Origin: Legionella sp.
GTDB lineage: Bacteria; Pseudomonadota; Gammaproteobacteria; Legionellales; Legionellaceae
NCBI GenBank assembly: GCA_002786165.1
Contig: PEQK01000014.1
Span: forward strand, 1-64,000
Direction: 5' to 3'
Length of the DNA stretch: 64,000 bases
Part shown: positions 12,494 to 20,767 of the stretch, one piece after another
How positions within the stretch are numbered: position 1 is the stretch's first letter
How the letters are laid out: the number at the start of each line of letters is the position of its first letter
Made by a program: the position numbers and the translations under genes
The notes under the pieces: model-generated
Told to the model about the DNA's origin: nothing
The model's input: only the letters and a program-made list of their open reading frames with translations
The model's database searches: none

Positions 12494-13099
12494 TCAAGAT
12501 TTTGCCTTTACACGCGCCATGGCTTCTAAAATATACGCTTGTTTTGCGGCTTTGTCCGCAGTGTCATTGGCGGTAGCGGCAGCTAAGCGTCGTTTGTTAC
12601 GATATTGCTGTGTTTTTGCATCTTCTTCTACCAGCAGACGGACCTGTCTGGCGTCATACCGACTACGCGCCAAATTTGGATCATACTGTGCTTCAGGTAT
12701 AGCCACCATCTCAATACAATCCACAGGGCAAGGTTCAACACATAATCCACATCCTGTACATTCATGAGGCAAAATCGCATGCATCCATTTGGCAGCACCC
12801 ACAATGGCATCTACTGGGCAGGCTTGAATACATTTGGTACAACCAATACATTCTGCTTCACGAATCACAGCCACAGCAGGCGCACGGGCTTCGATTTGCA
12901 TTTGCGCTTCATAAGGTTGAGGATCCACGTTTAATAAAGCACCCAAAGCACGTAGGGTTTTTAGGCCCCCAGGCGGACAGTGATTGATCTCAGCAGTCCC
13001 TGTTGCCATCGCTTGTGCATAGGGATGACATCCGGCGTATCCGCAAAGGCCGCATTGTGTTTGAGGTAATACAGCATCGATGTCTTGTGTTCGGCTCAC
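12494..13099 (-). CDS. rnfB: RnfB-like iron-sulfur electron transfer protein, no membrane anchor
   Basis: RnfB/RsxB is the ferredoxin-like subunit of the Rnf/Rsx membrane electron-transport complex. This 201-residue copy has the N-terminal Fe-S domain ([17 protein letters not shown], then HCPPGG) and two 4Fe-4S ferredoxin motifs ([12 protein letters not shown] and [12 protein letters not shown]). It lacks the N-terminal membrane helix seen in E. coli RsxB, because the GTG start at 13099 (AGGAG five bases upstream) lies directly before the Cys domain. No other rnf gene is nearby. It may be a soluble electron carrier for another partner. The tail after about residue 130 is charged and Ala/Lys-rich. 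Confidence 0.88.
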   Translation of the reverse strand: MSRTQDIDAVLPQTQCGLCGYAGCHPYAQAMATGTAEINHCPPGGLKTLRALGALLNVDPQPYEAQMQIEARAPAVAVIREAECIGCTKCIQACPVDAIVGAAKWMHAILPHECTGCGLCVEPCPVDCIEMVAIPEAQYDPNLARSRYDARQVRLLVEEDAKTQQYRNKRRLAAATANDTADKAAKQAYILEAMARVKAKS

Positions 13100-13107
13100 A
13101 ATGACTC

Positions 13108-14745
13108 CTAATGATCAGCCAATAAAGCATCAATCTGGCTTTGCTCAACTCGTGTTATCAAAGGCACAAATGGCTGGATAACGTGATCCAATAAAGGCAC
13201 ATCCACACTTGACCAAAGCAACGGCTCACAATTCAAAAAGCCTTCTACTTTTGCTGCCATTTGTGGAAGCACTGGTTTTAGATAAGTCATAAGCACGCGA
13301 AATGCATTCACACCCATGGTACAAACCAATTGTACTTTAGATAAGGTCGCGTCCTCTTTGGCTAGGATCCATGGTTTTTCTGCATCAATATATTGATTCA
13401 CTCGATCGGCGCCTTCCATAATCGTGCGTAAGGCTCTGGCGTAATCACGCGCCACATAAGCCGCAATGATGTCCTCTCGCAAAGCAACCAATCCGCGATA
13501 TAACTCAGGTTCAGCCAAAGTAGTCGCTAATTGACCCTCAAACCGTTTCTCAATGAATCCTGCACAGCGACTGGCGATATTCACCATTTTTCCGACCAAA
13601 TCTGCATTCACCCGATGTAATAAATCGGTAAAATTGAGGTCTAAATCATCCACACGCCCATTCATTTTCGCTGCAAAATAATAACGCAAATAATCAGGAT
13701 GCAAATGGGCCAAATAACGCCGTGCTTCAATAAAAGTCCCGCGAGATTTCGACATTTTTTGACCATTAATCGTTAAAAATCCATGCGTGAAAATAGCAGT
13801 TGGCAAGCGATGACCACTACCTGATAGTAACGCAGGCCAAAATAAAGCATGGAAATACATGATGTCTTTGCCCACAAAATGATATAGCTCGGTTTCAGAG
13901 TCTTTATCCCAAAATTCGGCAAAAGACTGCCCTGATTGGTCACAGTATTTTTGGAATGCGGCCATATAACCAATTGGTGCATCCAACCACACATAAAAAT
14001 ACTTATCCGTAGTACCCGGGATCAAAAACCCAAAATACGGCGCATCACGAGAAATATCCCAGGCCTGTAATCCCGAGGCAAACCATTCTGCTAATTTATT
14101 AGATACTTCTATTTGTAACGTACCGCTTGCCGTCCATTCTTTCAAAAAAGACTCATAGCGTTGTAAATCAAAAAAATAATGCTCTGAGTCCTTTTCAATC
14201 GGTGTCGCCCCCGAAATAGCGGATATCGGGTTTTTTAAATCGGTCGGGGCATACGTTGCACCACAAACTTCACAACTATCACCATATTGATCGGGCGCAT
14301 CACATTTTGGGCACGTGCCTTTAACGTAACGATCAGGAAGAAAAATATGCTCAACCGGATCGTAAGCTTGGGTGATCACACGCGTTGTGATATCGCCCCG
14401 TGCGTGTAAGTGTTGATAAATATCGCTCACTATGGTTTCATTTTCAGGCGAATGGGTCGTATGATAACAATCATAATGAATGCCAAACCCAGCAAAATCT
14501 TGCTCATGACTGTCTTGAATCGATTGGGTCAACTCCAAAGGGGTGATACCCAATTGCTGTGCTTTTAACATAATCGGCGTGCCATGGGCATCATCACCAC
14601 ACACGGCAATGCATTCATGTCCCAGCATTTTATGAACTTGCACCCAAATATCCGTTTGAATATGTTCCACCATATGCCCAAGATGTAAATGACCATTGGC
14701 ATAAGGTAGAGCACTGGTGACTAGCATTTTGCGCCGATTTGTCAT
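13108..14745 (-). CDS. metG: Methionyl-tRNA synthetase, short form
   Basis: Charges tRNA-Met. The HIGH-type motif is in [14 protein letters not shown] and the KMSKS loop is [15 protein letters not shown]. Zinc-knuckle cysteines are [17 protein letters not shown]. At 545 residues it ends after the anticodon-binding helical domain and lacks the C-terminal dimerising tRNA-binding domain of the 677-residue E. coli enzyme; this short form is known in other bacteria. It starts an apparent metG-rnfB-nth operon, with 8- and 1-base gaps. Confidence 0.97.
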   Translation of the reverse strand: MTNRRKMLVTSALPYANGHLHLGHMVEHIQTDIWVQVHKMLGHECIAVCGDDAHGTPIMLKAQQLGITPLELTQSIQDSHEQDFAGFGIHYDCYHTTHSPENETIVSDIYQHLHARGDITTRVITQAYDPVEHIFLPDRYVKGTCPKCDAPDQYGDSCEVCGATYAPTDLKNPISAISGATPIEKDSEHYFFDLQRYESFLKEWTASGTLQIEVSNKLAEWFASGLQAWDISRDAPYFGFLIPGTTDKYFYVWLDAPIGYMAAFQKYCDQSGQSFAEFWDKDSETELYHFVGKDIMYFHALFWPALLSGSGHRLPTAIFTHGFLTINGQKMSKSRGTFIEARRYLAHLHPDYLRYYFAAKMNGRVDDLDLNFTDLLHRVNADLVGKMVNIASRCAGFIEKRFEGQLATTLAEPELYRGLVALREDIIAAYVARDYARALRTIMEGADRVNQYIDAEKPWILAKEDATLSKVQLVCTMGVNAFRVLMTYLKPVLPQMAAKVEGFLNCEPLLWSSVDVPLLDHVIQPFVPLITRVEQSQIDALLADH

Positions 14746-14868
14746 AATATAAGACTCTCTGATTAACTTGGTAGCTATTGTGATGGTCTGTGCTCAACGA
14801 AACAGCATCATTTGGCTAAAAGGTTAAAATTATACCTTATTTTTGATTTATTTGGCTAACACTCTGAC

Positions 14869-15438
14869 ATGACCATTAAAAAATCACGACTTATTATTGG
14901 AATCAGCGGATCTTCTGGGATTATTTACGGCATTCAATTTCTAAAAGCCTTACAACCCTTACCGATTGAAACTCATTTGATTGTGACCAAAGCAGCGCAA
15001 TTGACCCGCGCTTATGAGACCGAACTCAGCTACACCGAACTCAAAGAATTGGCCGATGTGAGTTATCATCCTGAAGACATTGCAGCGCCGATTGCCAGCG
15101 GCTCTTACGCTACAATGGGCATGATTGTAGCGCCTTGTTCCATGAATACTTTGGGGGAAATTGCCCATAGCCTTTCAGGAAATCTTTTGTCTCGCGCCGC
15201 CGACGTGGTCTTAAAAGAGCGACGTAGATTGGTCTTAATGCCGCGAGAAGCGCCTTTGCACCAGGGTCATCTCCAAAACATGTTGTCCGTGACCCAGATG
15301 GGCGGCATCATTTGCCCGCCTGCACCCACCTTCTACCACAAGCCCCAAACAATCTTGGATTTGGTCAATGACAATGTGGGAAGAATCCTGGATTTGTTCG
15401 GTATTGAGTCAGGGTGGAGCCAACCTTGGGGCGAATAA
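14869..15438 (+). CDS. ubiX: Flavin prenyltransferase UbiX
   Basis: Makes the prenylated FMN cofactor used by the UbiD decarboxylase in ubiquinone synthesis. The 189 residues show the N-terminal nucleotide-binding GISGSSGIIYGIQFLKAL and the family signatures APCSMNTLGEIAHSLSGNLL, RAADVVLKERRRLVLMPREA and PAPTFYHKP. UbiH and UbiI, which act later in the same pathway, are at 37.5-39.9 kb. It is divergent from metG across 123 bases. Confidence 0.97.
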   Translation: MTIKKSRLIIGISGSSGIIYGIQFLKALQPLPIETHLIVTKAAQLTRAYETELSYTELKELADVSYHPEDIAAPIASGSYATMGMIVAPCSMNTLGEIAHSLSGNLLSRAADVVLKERRRLVLMPREAPLHQGHLQNMLSVTQMGGIICPPAPTFYHKPQTILDLVNDNVGRILDLFGIESGWSQPWGE

Positions 15439-15488
15439 AAACCGCGCTTTGTACGCTAAAAATCTGAAAAATGCTGTCTTCATAAACA

Positions 15489-16046
15489 TTAAGGGCCTTT
15501 ATTAGTAGGGCCCTTAGATTCTATAGCCGGCCCCCCGTCTATACCTGCTTTTGGGGATTGTTTTAGCAAATCACGAAAAGCATCCTTGAGTGTTTTTTCT
15601 GCTGAAGGAGGGAGTTTCGCAAACTTAAAGCTTGGTAATTCATCAATACCCTCAGCAATTTTGGGATCATTTTCTTTAATCGCTTCTTTTAAGGTGGCTA
15701 TTTCATCGTGTAATCCCTGGGCTTGGTTTGCCATTGCTGCGGATTGGCGACTTAGGGTTAAATAGTCTTGCGTTTCAGCGTTCAATGATTGCTTAAAGTT
15801 TGTAAGATTTTGCTTCGCCACCGTTAGCTTGTTGCGATTCTCAGGTGTTGGGTCTTTTTTACAGAGCTTGATCGTCTTCTCTACTGCATTTTCTAGTTCA
15901 ATTTTTTTAAATAATGCATTACTATTGCTTGGATTGTTCAATTGCATGAATTTATCATTCACATGTTCTTGTCTATTGTTTAAATTCTTTAAAGAGGCTT
16001 CTTTTTTTTCTAATATAGCTTCTAATTCTTGGATGGTTCGTGACAT
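15489..16046 (-). CDS. Unrecognised coiled-coil protein
   Basis: A 185-residue soluble protein of unknown function. It is mostly helical and strongly coiled-coil in the N-terminal half (ELEAILEKKEASLKNLNNRQ), with a Pro/Gly/Lys-rich low-complexity tail ending SKGPTNKGP. A clear AGGAGA precedes the ATG. It follows the 152-residue gene by 17 bases, so the two are probably co-transcribed. No signal peptide or membrane segment. The 3' end contains an 8-base inverted repeat (TAAGGGCC at 15490-15497, GGCCCTTA at 15509-15516) that could fold in the mRNA. A host-directed protein is possible but unproven. Confidence 0.7.
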   Translation of the reverse strand: MSRTIQELEAILEKKEASLKNLNNRQEHVNDKFMQLNNPSNSNALFKKIELENAVEKTIKLCKKDPTPENRNKLTVAKQNLTNFKQSLNAETQDYLTLSRQSAAMANQAQGLHDEIATLKEAIKENDPKIAEGIDELPSFKFAKLPPSAEKTLKDAFRDLLKQSPKAGIDGGPAIESKGPTNKGP

Positions 16047-16063
16047 TTTATTTATCTCCTAGA

Positions 16064-16522
16064 CTAGCGTTTCATGCTATGAGTGAACGATTCGACTTGG
16101 TCCTTTACCTCTTTTTCTGCCGAGCTTTCCTTCGTTGAGTGCGTTGCTTTTATGGTAAATAATTTCATATTACAATATTTTTCCGTGAAACTATTGACCA
16201 TAGATCTGAGCTTATCTAACCCCTTATATTGCATGATAGCAGGACCATACGCTCTAATGGCCTTTTGGCATGCTGTGGTTAAGTTTCGACCAACCTGAAG
16301 ATCTGGACCAGAGCTTACTCCCATACTGATCCGGGTTTGGTTCGTAGTTTCCCAAGTATCGCAAGCCTCAGTTAATTTCTGCTTAAGGTCCAAAGCCGCA
16401 TTTTTGGCAGGTCCCTCAGGCATACTATCGCTATTTTTTTGAAGAACTTCTATCAATGCCTGCGCATCTGCGAAGATTGGAGGTTCATCGCCCTCTATTT
16501 CCTGAACATCACTACTACCCAT
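16064..16522 (-). CDS. Unrecognised small helical protein
   Basis: A 152-residue soluble protein of unknown function. It begins MGSSDVQEIEGDEPP, an acidic disordered start, followed by helices with conserved-looking Cys residues and a Lys/Glu-rich tail. AAGGG precedes the ATG at a good distance. A TATACT that could be a -10 lies about 50 bases upstream, but I see no matching -35. It forms a two-gene unit with the coiled-coil gene at 15489-16046. Neither belongs to a family I recognise. Confidence 0.65.
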   Translation of the reverse strand: MGSSDVQEIEGDEPPIFADAQALIEVLQKNSDSMPEGPAKNAALDLKQKLTEACDTWETTNQTRISMGVSSGPDLQVGRNLTTACQKAIRAYGPAIMQYKGLDKLRSMVNSFTEKYCNMKLFTIKATHSTKESSAEKEVKDQVESFTHSMKR

Positions 16523-16678
16523 GATATCCCTTCAAAAACGAACCAACATAGTCTAAGTATAGTAGATATCTAAAAATTGGTTTTTTATGCCACCTGATAC
16601 ACCCTGCCGAAGCACCTATTTTATAAAGGCTTATCATGGTAAGCTGTAGGTTCAATGCTATATATACAAGAGTATGTA

Positions 16679-17149
16679 ATGAAATGTTTGTGCCTTATTT
16701 TGTTATGTGTCCTTCCATTGGTCACGACTGCGCAAGAGATATATCCGAAAGGATGTGTGCCTTGGGTCATTCATGACCCAATTCCGGACATTGATAATAA
16801 AAAGCCGACCGTTCTCATGCTGCATAACTTATCTACGAATGATCTCTGGATAACACACCCTGTTAAGAGCCCAGGCGCGCAAGCGGGATTTAGTAGTCTA
16901 TTACAAATGGGTAAATGGTCTGCTTTGGTCCTCAATCGTGCTCACAAATCATTTTTGCTGCAATGCATTGAATCTAAACCTGGTCATGAACAACAAATTT
17001 CTTGTGCCGACGTGTTAGCCATTTGCCAATGGCCCAACTCAAAAATTCCTGAAGACAAAACAGGGGTCTTTTGGGCGGGTGAAAATATGGACTTATCCCC
17101 ATTAAAAGCTTACATTGAACGCCAAGGGTTTGTATTAGACCCCCAATAA
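16679..17149 (+). CDS. Exported protein of unknown function upstream of rnr
   Basis: With the ATG at 16679 the product has 156 residues and a typical Sec signal peptide (MKCLCLILLCVLPLVTTAQ) followed by a mature domain with three or four Cys that could form disulfides in the periplasm. The frame opens eight codons earlier, which would spoil the signal peptide. Seen motifs include PTVLMLHNLSTNDLWITHPV and GKWSALVLNRAHKSF, which I cannot assign to a function. It lies 25 bases before rnr on the same strand. Confidence 0.8.
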   Translation: MKCLCLILLCVLPLVTTAQEIYPKGCVPWVIHDPIPDIDNKKPTVLMLHNLSTNDLWITHPVKSPGAQAGFSSLLQMGKWSALVLNRAHKSFLLQCIESKPGHEQQISCADVLAICQWPNSKIPEDKTGVFWAGENMDLSPLKAYIERQGFVLDPQ

Positions 17150-17174
17150 GACTATTTTAAAAATGTGGTGAACT

Positions 17175-19355
17175 GTGAATAAAGATCCTAAAGATCCTTT
17201 CCATCAAAGAGAAAGCGAAAAATACGAACAACCTATCCCCAGCCGTGAATATATCATGATGGTTCTGGAGGAGTTTGGTCGGCCTATGTCGCGCAATCAA
17301 CTGATTAAAAAATTATCTATCGAAGAAGAACCCAAACAAGATGCGCTTAATTTTCGATTACGCGCGATGTTACGCGATGGCCAATTGATGCAAGATCGGC
17401 GGGGTCGTTTTTGCTTATTTAATCGTATTAATTTGCGTCGCGGCACCATTCAAGCCCATCCCGAAGGATTTGGATTTTTTATCCCCGAGGATGATGGTGA
17501 AGATATGATGCTCTCGGCTGCGGAAATGCGTGGCGTTATGCATGGTGATACGGTTTTAGCGTATCAAACATCCGTAGATCGGCGCGGACGCCTTGAAGGT
17601 AAAATTCATGAAGTGATCGAGCATGCCAATGCCACGGTGGTTGGTCGGTTTTTTACCGAACATGGTGTTCATTTTGTGGTGCCAGACAGCAAGCGTTTGA
17701 CCCAAGATGTTTCTATTCCTCCCGAATTTATATTATCCGCCAAAAACGGCCAAATTGTATTGGTTGAAATCTTAGCATTCCCCAACAAACGCTCACAAGC
17801 GATTGGCAAAGTCATCCATATTTTAGGTGAACATATGGCGCCCGGTATGGAAATAGAAGTCTCCATTCTAGCACATGGCATCCCTACCAATTGGCCAGAT
17901 GACACATTAGCCGCTGTGGCAAAAATCAAACAAACAGTCGAACCCAAAGACCTCGAAAAACGTTCTGATTTACGGGATTTACCGTTCGTCACCATTGATG
18001 GTGCGGACGCCAAAGATTTTGATGATGCGGTGTATTGTGTGGCCAAACCAAAAGGTGGATTTCAATTATTCGTGGCCATTGCAGACGTCAGTCATTATGT
18101 TGCTATCAACTCTCCCTTAGACAAAGAAGGGGCTCGTCGCGGCAATTCGGTGTATTTTCCTGGAAAAGTTGTCCCAATGCTTCCAGAAGCATTATCGAAT
18201 GGTATTTGTTCTTTGAATCCCAAAGTAGATCGCCTGTGTATGGTGGTTGAAATGAGTATTGACGCCCATGGTAAAATAAAACGCTCCCGTTTTTTCCGTG
18301 CGGTCATACATTCCAAAGCAAGATTAACGTATGATCAAGTCAGTCAATGGATGCAGCAAGGGCATACCGGTGACCATCAGCCCGATCTTTGGCCGGTTTT
18401 AGAACCTCTAGTCCACTTGTTTCATCAATTGCAAAAAACTCGAAAAATTCGTGGCGCTATGGATTTTGACACCACCGAAACTCAAATTGAATTTGATGAT
18501 AATCGCAAAATTCAACGCATCAAACCTTTGATCCGCAACGACGCGCATCGCTTGATTGAAGAATGCATGCTCGCGGCCAACGTTGCCACCGCTGATTTTT
18601 TAGAAAAAGCTAAAATCCCAACCTTGTATCGAGTCCATCCGGTACCCGATGAAGATAAAATCATGGGGTTAAGAAAGTTTTTGAGTGAATTTGGCTTAAA
18701 ACTCTTAGGCGGTACAAAGCCTACCCCGAAAGATTTTCAACAAGTTTTGGCACAATTAGAGGGCAAACCTGAAAAACATTTGATTCAAACAGTGATGCTG
18801 CGCTCTCTAAAGCAAGCACAATATATTGAATCCAATGATGGACACTTTGGCTTGGCGTATCCTGCTTATACACATTTTACGTCACCCATTCGACGCTACC
18901 CTGATTTATTGATTCATCGTGCCGTAGGATATTTGATCGACAACCAACCTGCAGAGACATTTCAATACAGCGATGAAGATATGAATCGCTTGGGCAAACA
19001 TTGTTCTTCTACTGAACGACGTGCAGATGAAGCCACTCGCGAAGTCGTCACGTGGTTAAAATGCGAATATATGCAAGACAAAATTGGCCAGACATTTCAA
19101 GGTAAAATTTCTGCCGTCACTGGATTTGGAATTTTTGTGGAATTAAACGATGTGTATGTAGAAGGCTTGGTGCATGTGACGTCATTAAAATCTGATTATT
19201 ACACGTTTGACGCTGTCAAACATCGATTGGTTGGTGAACGAGGTGGACATACCTACCGTTTGGGCGATCCCATGACGGTCTTAGTCGCCCGTGTTGATTT
19301 AAATGAACGCAAAATTGATTTTGAACCCGTATTGGATGAACCTATTGATGAGTAG
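17175..19355 (+). CDS. rnr: Ribonuclease R
   Basis: 3'-5' exoribonuclease of the RNase II family that degrades structured RNA, including faulty rRNA and tmRNA-tagged messages. Domains in order in 726 residues: N-terminal helix-turn-helix, cold-shock domains (GTIQAHPEGFGFFIPEDDGE), the RNB catalytic domain with its Asp cluster (VTIDGADAKDFDDAVYC), and a C-terminal S1 domain (FQGKISAVTGFGIFVELND). It is shorter than the 813-residue E. coli enzyme because the basic tail is missing. The start is GTG at 17175. It overlaps rlmB, giving the common rnr-rlmB pair. Confidence 0.96.
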   Translation: MNKDPKDPFHQRESEKYEQPIPSREYIMMVLEEFGRPMSRNQLIKKLSIEEEPKQDALNFRLRAMLRDGQLMQDRRGRFCLFNRINLRRGTIQAHPEGFGFFIPEDDGEDMMLSAAEMRGVMHGDTVLAYQTSVDRRGRLEGKIHEVIEHANATVVGRFFTEHGVHFVVPDSKRLTQDVSIPPEFILSAKNGQIVLVEILAFPNKRSQAIGKVIHILGEHMAPGMEIEVSILAHGIPTNWPDDTLAAVAKIKQTVEPKDLEKRSDLRDLPFVTIDGADAKDFDDAVYCVAKPKGGFQLFVAIADVSHYVAINSPLDKEGARRGNSVYFPGKVVPMLPEALSNGICSLNPKVDRLCMVVEMSIDAHGKIKRSRFFRAVIHSKARLTYDQVSQWMQQGHTGDHQPDLWPVLEPLVHLFHQLQKTRKIRGAMDFDTTETQIEFDDNRKIQRIKPLIRNDAHRLIEECMLAANVATADFLEKAKIPTLYRVHPVPDEDKIMGLRKFLSEFGLKLLGGTKPTPKDFQQVLAQLEGKPEKHLIQTVMLRSLKQAQYIESNDGHFGLAYPAYTHFTSPIRRYPDLLIHRAVGYLIDNQPAETFQYSDEDMNRLGKHCSSTERRADEATREVVTWLKCEYMQDKIGQTFQGKISAVTGFGIFVELNDVYVEGLVHVTSLKSDYYTFDAVKHRLVGERGGHTYRLGDPMTVLVARVDLNERKIDFEPVLDEPIDE

Positions 19356-20094
19356 TGAACAACTGATTTATGGCTTACACGCGGTTGCAGCGCTACTCAA
19401 TAATCCGCATCGTACCGTCAAACACATTTTTGTGAACCAAGAGCGCCAAGACAAACGGATGCTGGACGTATTAGCGACCATTACACAGCACTCTATTCCT
19501 CTATTTCCTCTTTCAGCGGCCAAAATGGCGCTGAAATTTCCGGAAGAAGTTCATCAAGGGATTGTGGCGGTAGCTCATCCCCTACCACAATACCATGAAC
19601 AAGATTTATTAGCGTTTATTGAAAAGAAAACCACGCCTCCGTTTCTTCTGATTTTAGACGGCGTCACTGATCCTCATAATTTAGGTGCTTGTTTACGCAC
19701 AGCAGATGCAGCGGGCGTAGATTGTGTCATCATACCCAAAGACAAATCGGCGACCATCACACCCGTGGTCAGCAAAGTGGCATGTGGCGCAGCCGAATCC
19801 ATCCCAGTCATTCGAGTAACCAATTTGGCACGCACCATTGAAAGCATCAAGCAGCAGGGGATTTGGGTTTACGGCACCGCAGGTGAAGCCGAAACATCTT
19901 TGTATGCACTTGATGCAAAAATACCTCTTGCCCTGGTTCTTGGTGCAGAAGGCGAAGGGTTGCGTCGATTGACCCGCGAACGCTGTGATGGATTGTTTTC
20001 TATTCCCATGTTAGGGAATGTGTCGAGTCTTAATGTTTCAGTAGCCGCGGGCGTGTGTTTGTTTGAAGTGGTTCGCCAAAGAAATCTGGGGTGA
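19348..20094 (+). CDS. rlmB: 23S rRNA 2'-O-methyltransferase RlmB
   Basis: SPOUT methyltransferase that modifies G2251 of 23S rRNA in E. coli. The 248 residues have the N-terminal substrate-binding domain (QLIYGLHAVAALL) and the three SPOUT motifs: DGVTDPHNLGACLRTADAAG, LVLGAEGEGLRRLTRE and IPMLGNVSSLNVSVAAGVC. The frame opens at 19303, but family N-termini match the ATG at 19348, which overlaps the rnr stop by eight bases. Confidence 0.95.
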   Translation: MSSEQLIYGLHAVAALLNNPHRTVKHIFVNQERQDKRMLDVLATITQHSIPLFPLSAAKMALKFPEEVHQGIVAVAHPLPQYHEQDLLAFIEKKTTPPFLLILDGVTDPHNLGACLRTADAAGVDCVIIPKDKSATITPVVSKVACGAAESIPVIRVTNLARTIESIKQQGIWVYGTAGEAETSLYALDAKIPLALVLGAEGEGLRRLTRERCDGLFSIPMLGNVSSLNVSVAAGVCLFEVVRQRNLG

Positions 20095-20173
20095 TATTGC
20101 AGCACATCTTTTTAAGTCTGGGCTTTCATCGTAAAAAAAGGTAAAATGGTTCTTTTTTTTACTTAAAAACATC

Positions 20174-20767
20174 ATGAATATTGATACACTCATTGAAAAC
20201 ATCACGCATTTACATCGCAATGCTATCCAGGAATGGAGTACAGCGGACATCCAACTGCAACATGATGGCCTATTAAAATTGGTTGAAGAAAATCATAGTT
20301 TCAATTTTCAACTATGGCGCGCCGAAGATCGAGCCCGTCGTGAAGATATGGGGCATAGTTTTGTTTATCATGCCAAACGTGATATTGATCATTACAATCA
20401 ACAAAGAAACAATCGCATGGAAGCCATTGATGGATGGCTAGCCGACACACTGGAACTTTCAAGCCATAAAGACTGTCCAATCCATTCAGAAACACCAGGT
20501 ATGATGATTGACCGCTTATCTATTTTATCGCTCAAATCTTACCACATGGGTCTTCAAGCCGTACGCCCCACTGCTGATGATGCTCATCGACAGCTTTGTG
20601 CGCAGAAATTAGAAACCTTACATGCTCAGCATAAGCATCTGACGTCGTGTTTACAGCAATTACTCAAAGATTTGACGCTGCAACTCCGCACATTCTATCG
20701 TTACCATCAATTTAAAATGTACAACGATCCTACTCTAAATCCAGAGTTATACAGCCATACCGAGTGA
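20174..20767 (+). CDS. DUF4254 family protein
   Basis: A 197-residue soluble helical protein. The pattern FQLWRAEDRARREDMGHS, then DIDHYNQQRNNRMEAIDGW and ETPGMMIDRLSILSLKSYHM, is what I know as DUF4254, a family with no proven activity that is often near LPS glycosyltransferase genes. No such neighbours are seen here. No clear ribosome site precedes the ATG. Its last 21 bases overlap the end of the convergent 887-codon gene. Confidence 0.85.
   Translation: MNIDTLIENITHLHRNAIQEWSTADIQLQHDGLLKLVEENHSFNFQLWRAEDRARREDMGHSFVYHAKRDIDHYNQQRNNRMEAIDGWLADTLELSSHKDCPIHSETPGMMIDRLSILSLKSYHMGLQAVRPTADDAHRQLCAQKLETLHAQHKHLTSCLQQLLKDLTLQLRTFYRYHQFKMYNDPTLNPELYSHTE

Noticed and set aside
15490-15516. Rho-independent terminator for ubiX
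   Set aside because: The GGGCC hairpin lies within the 3' end of the convergent coiled-coil gene and has no T-run on the plus strand; kept only as a note on that gene.
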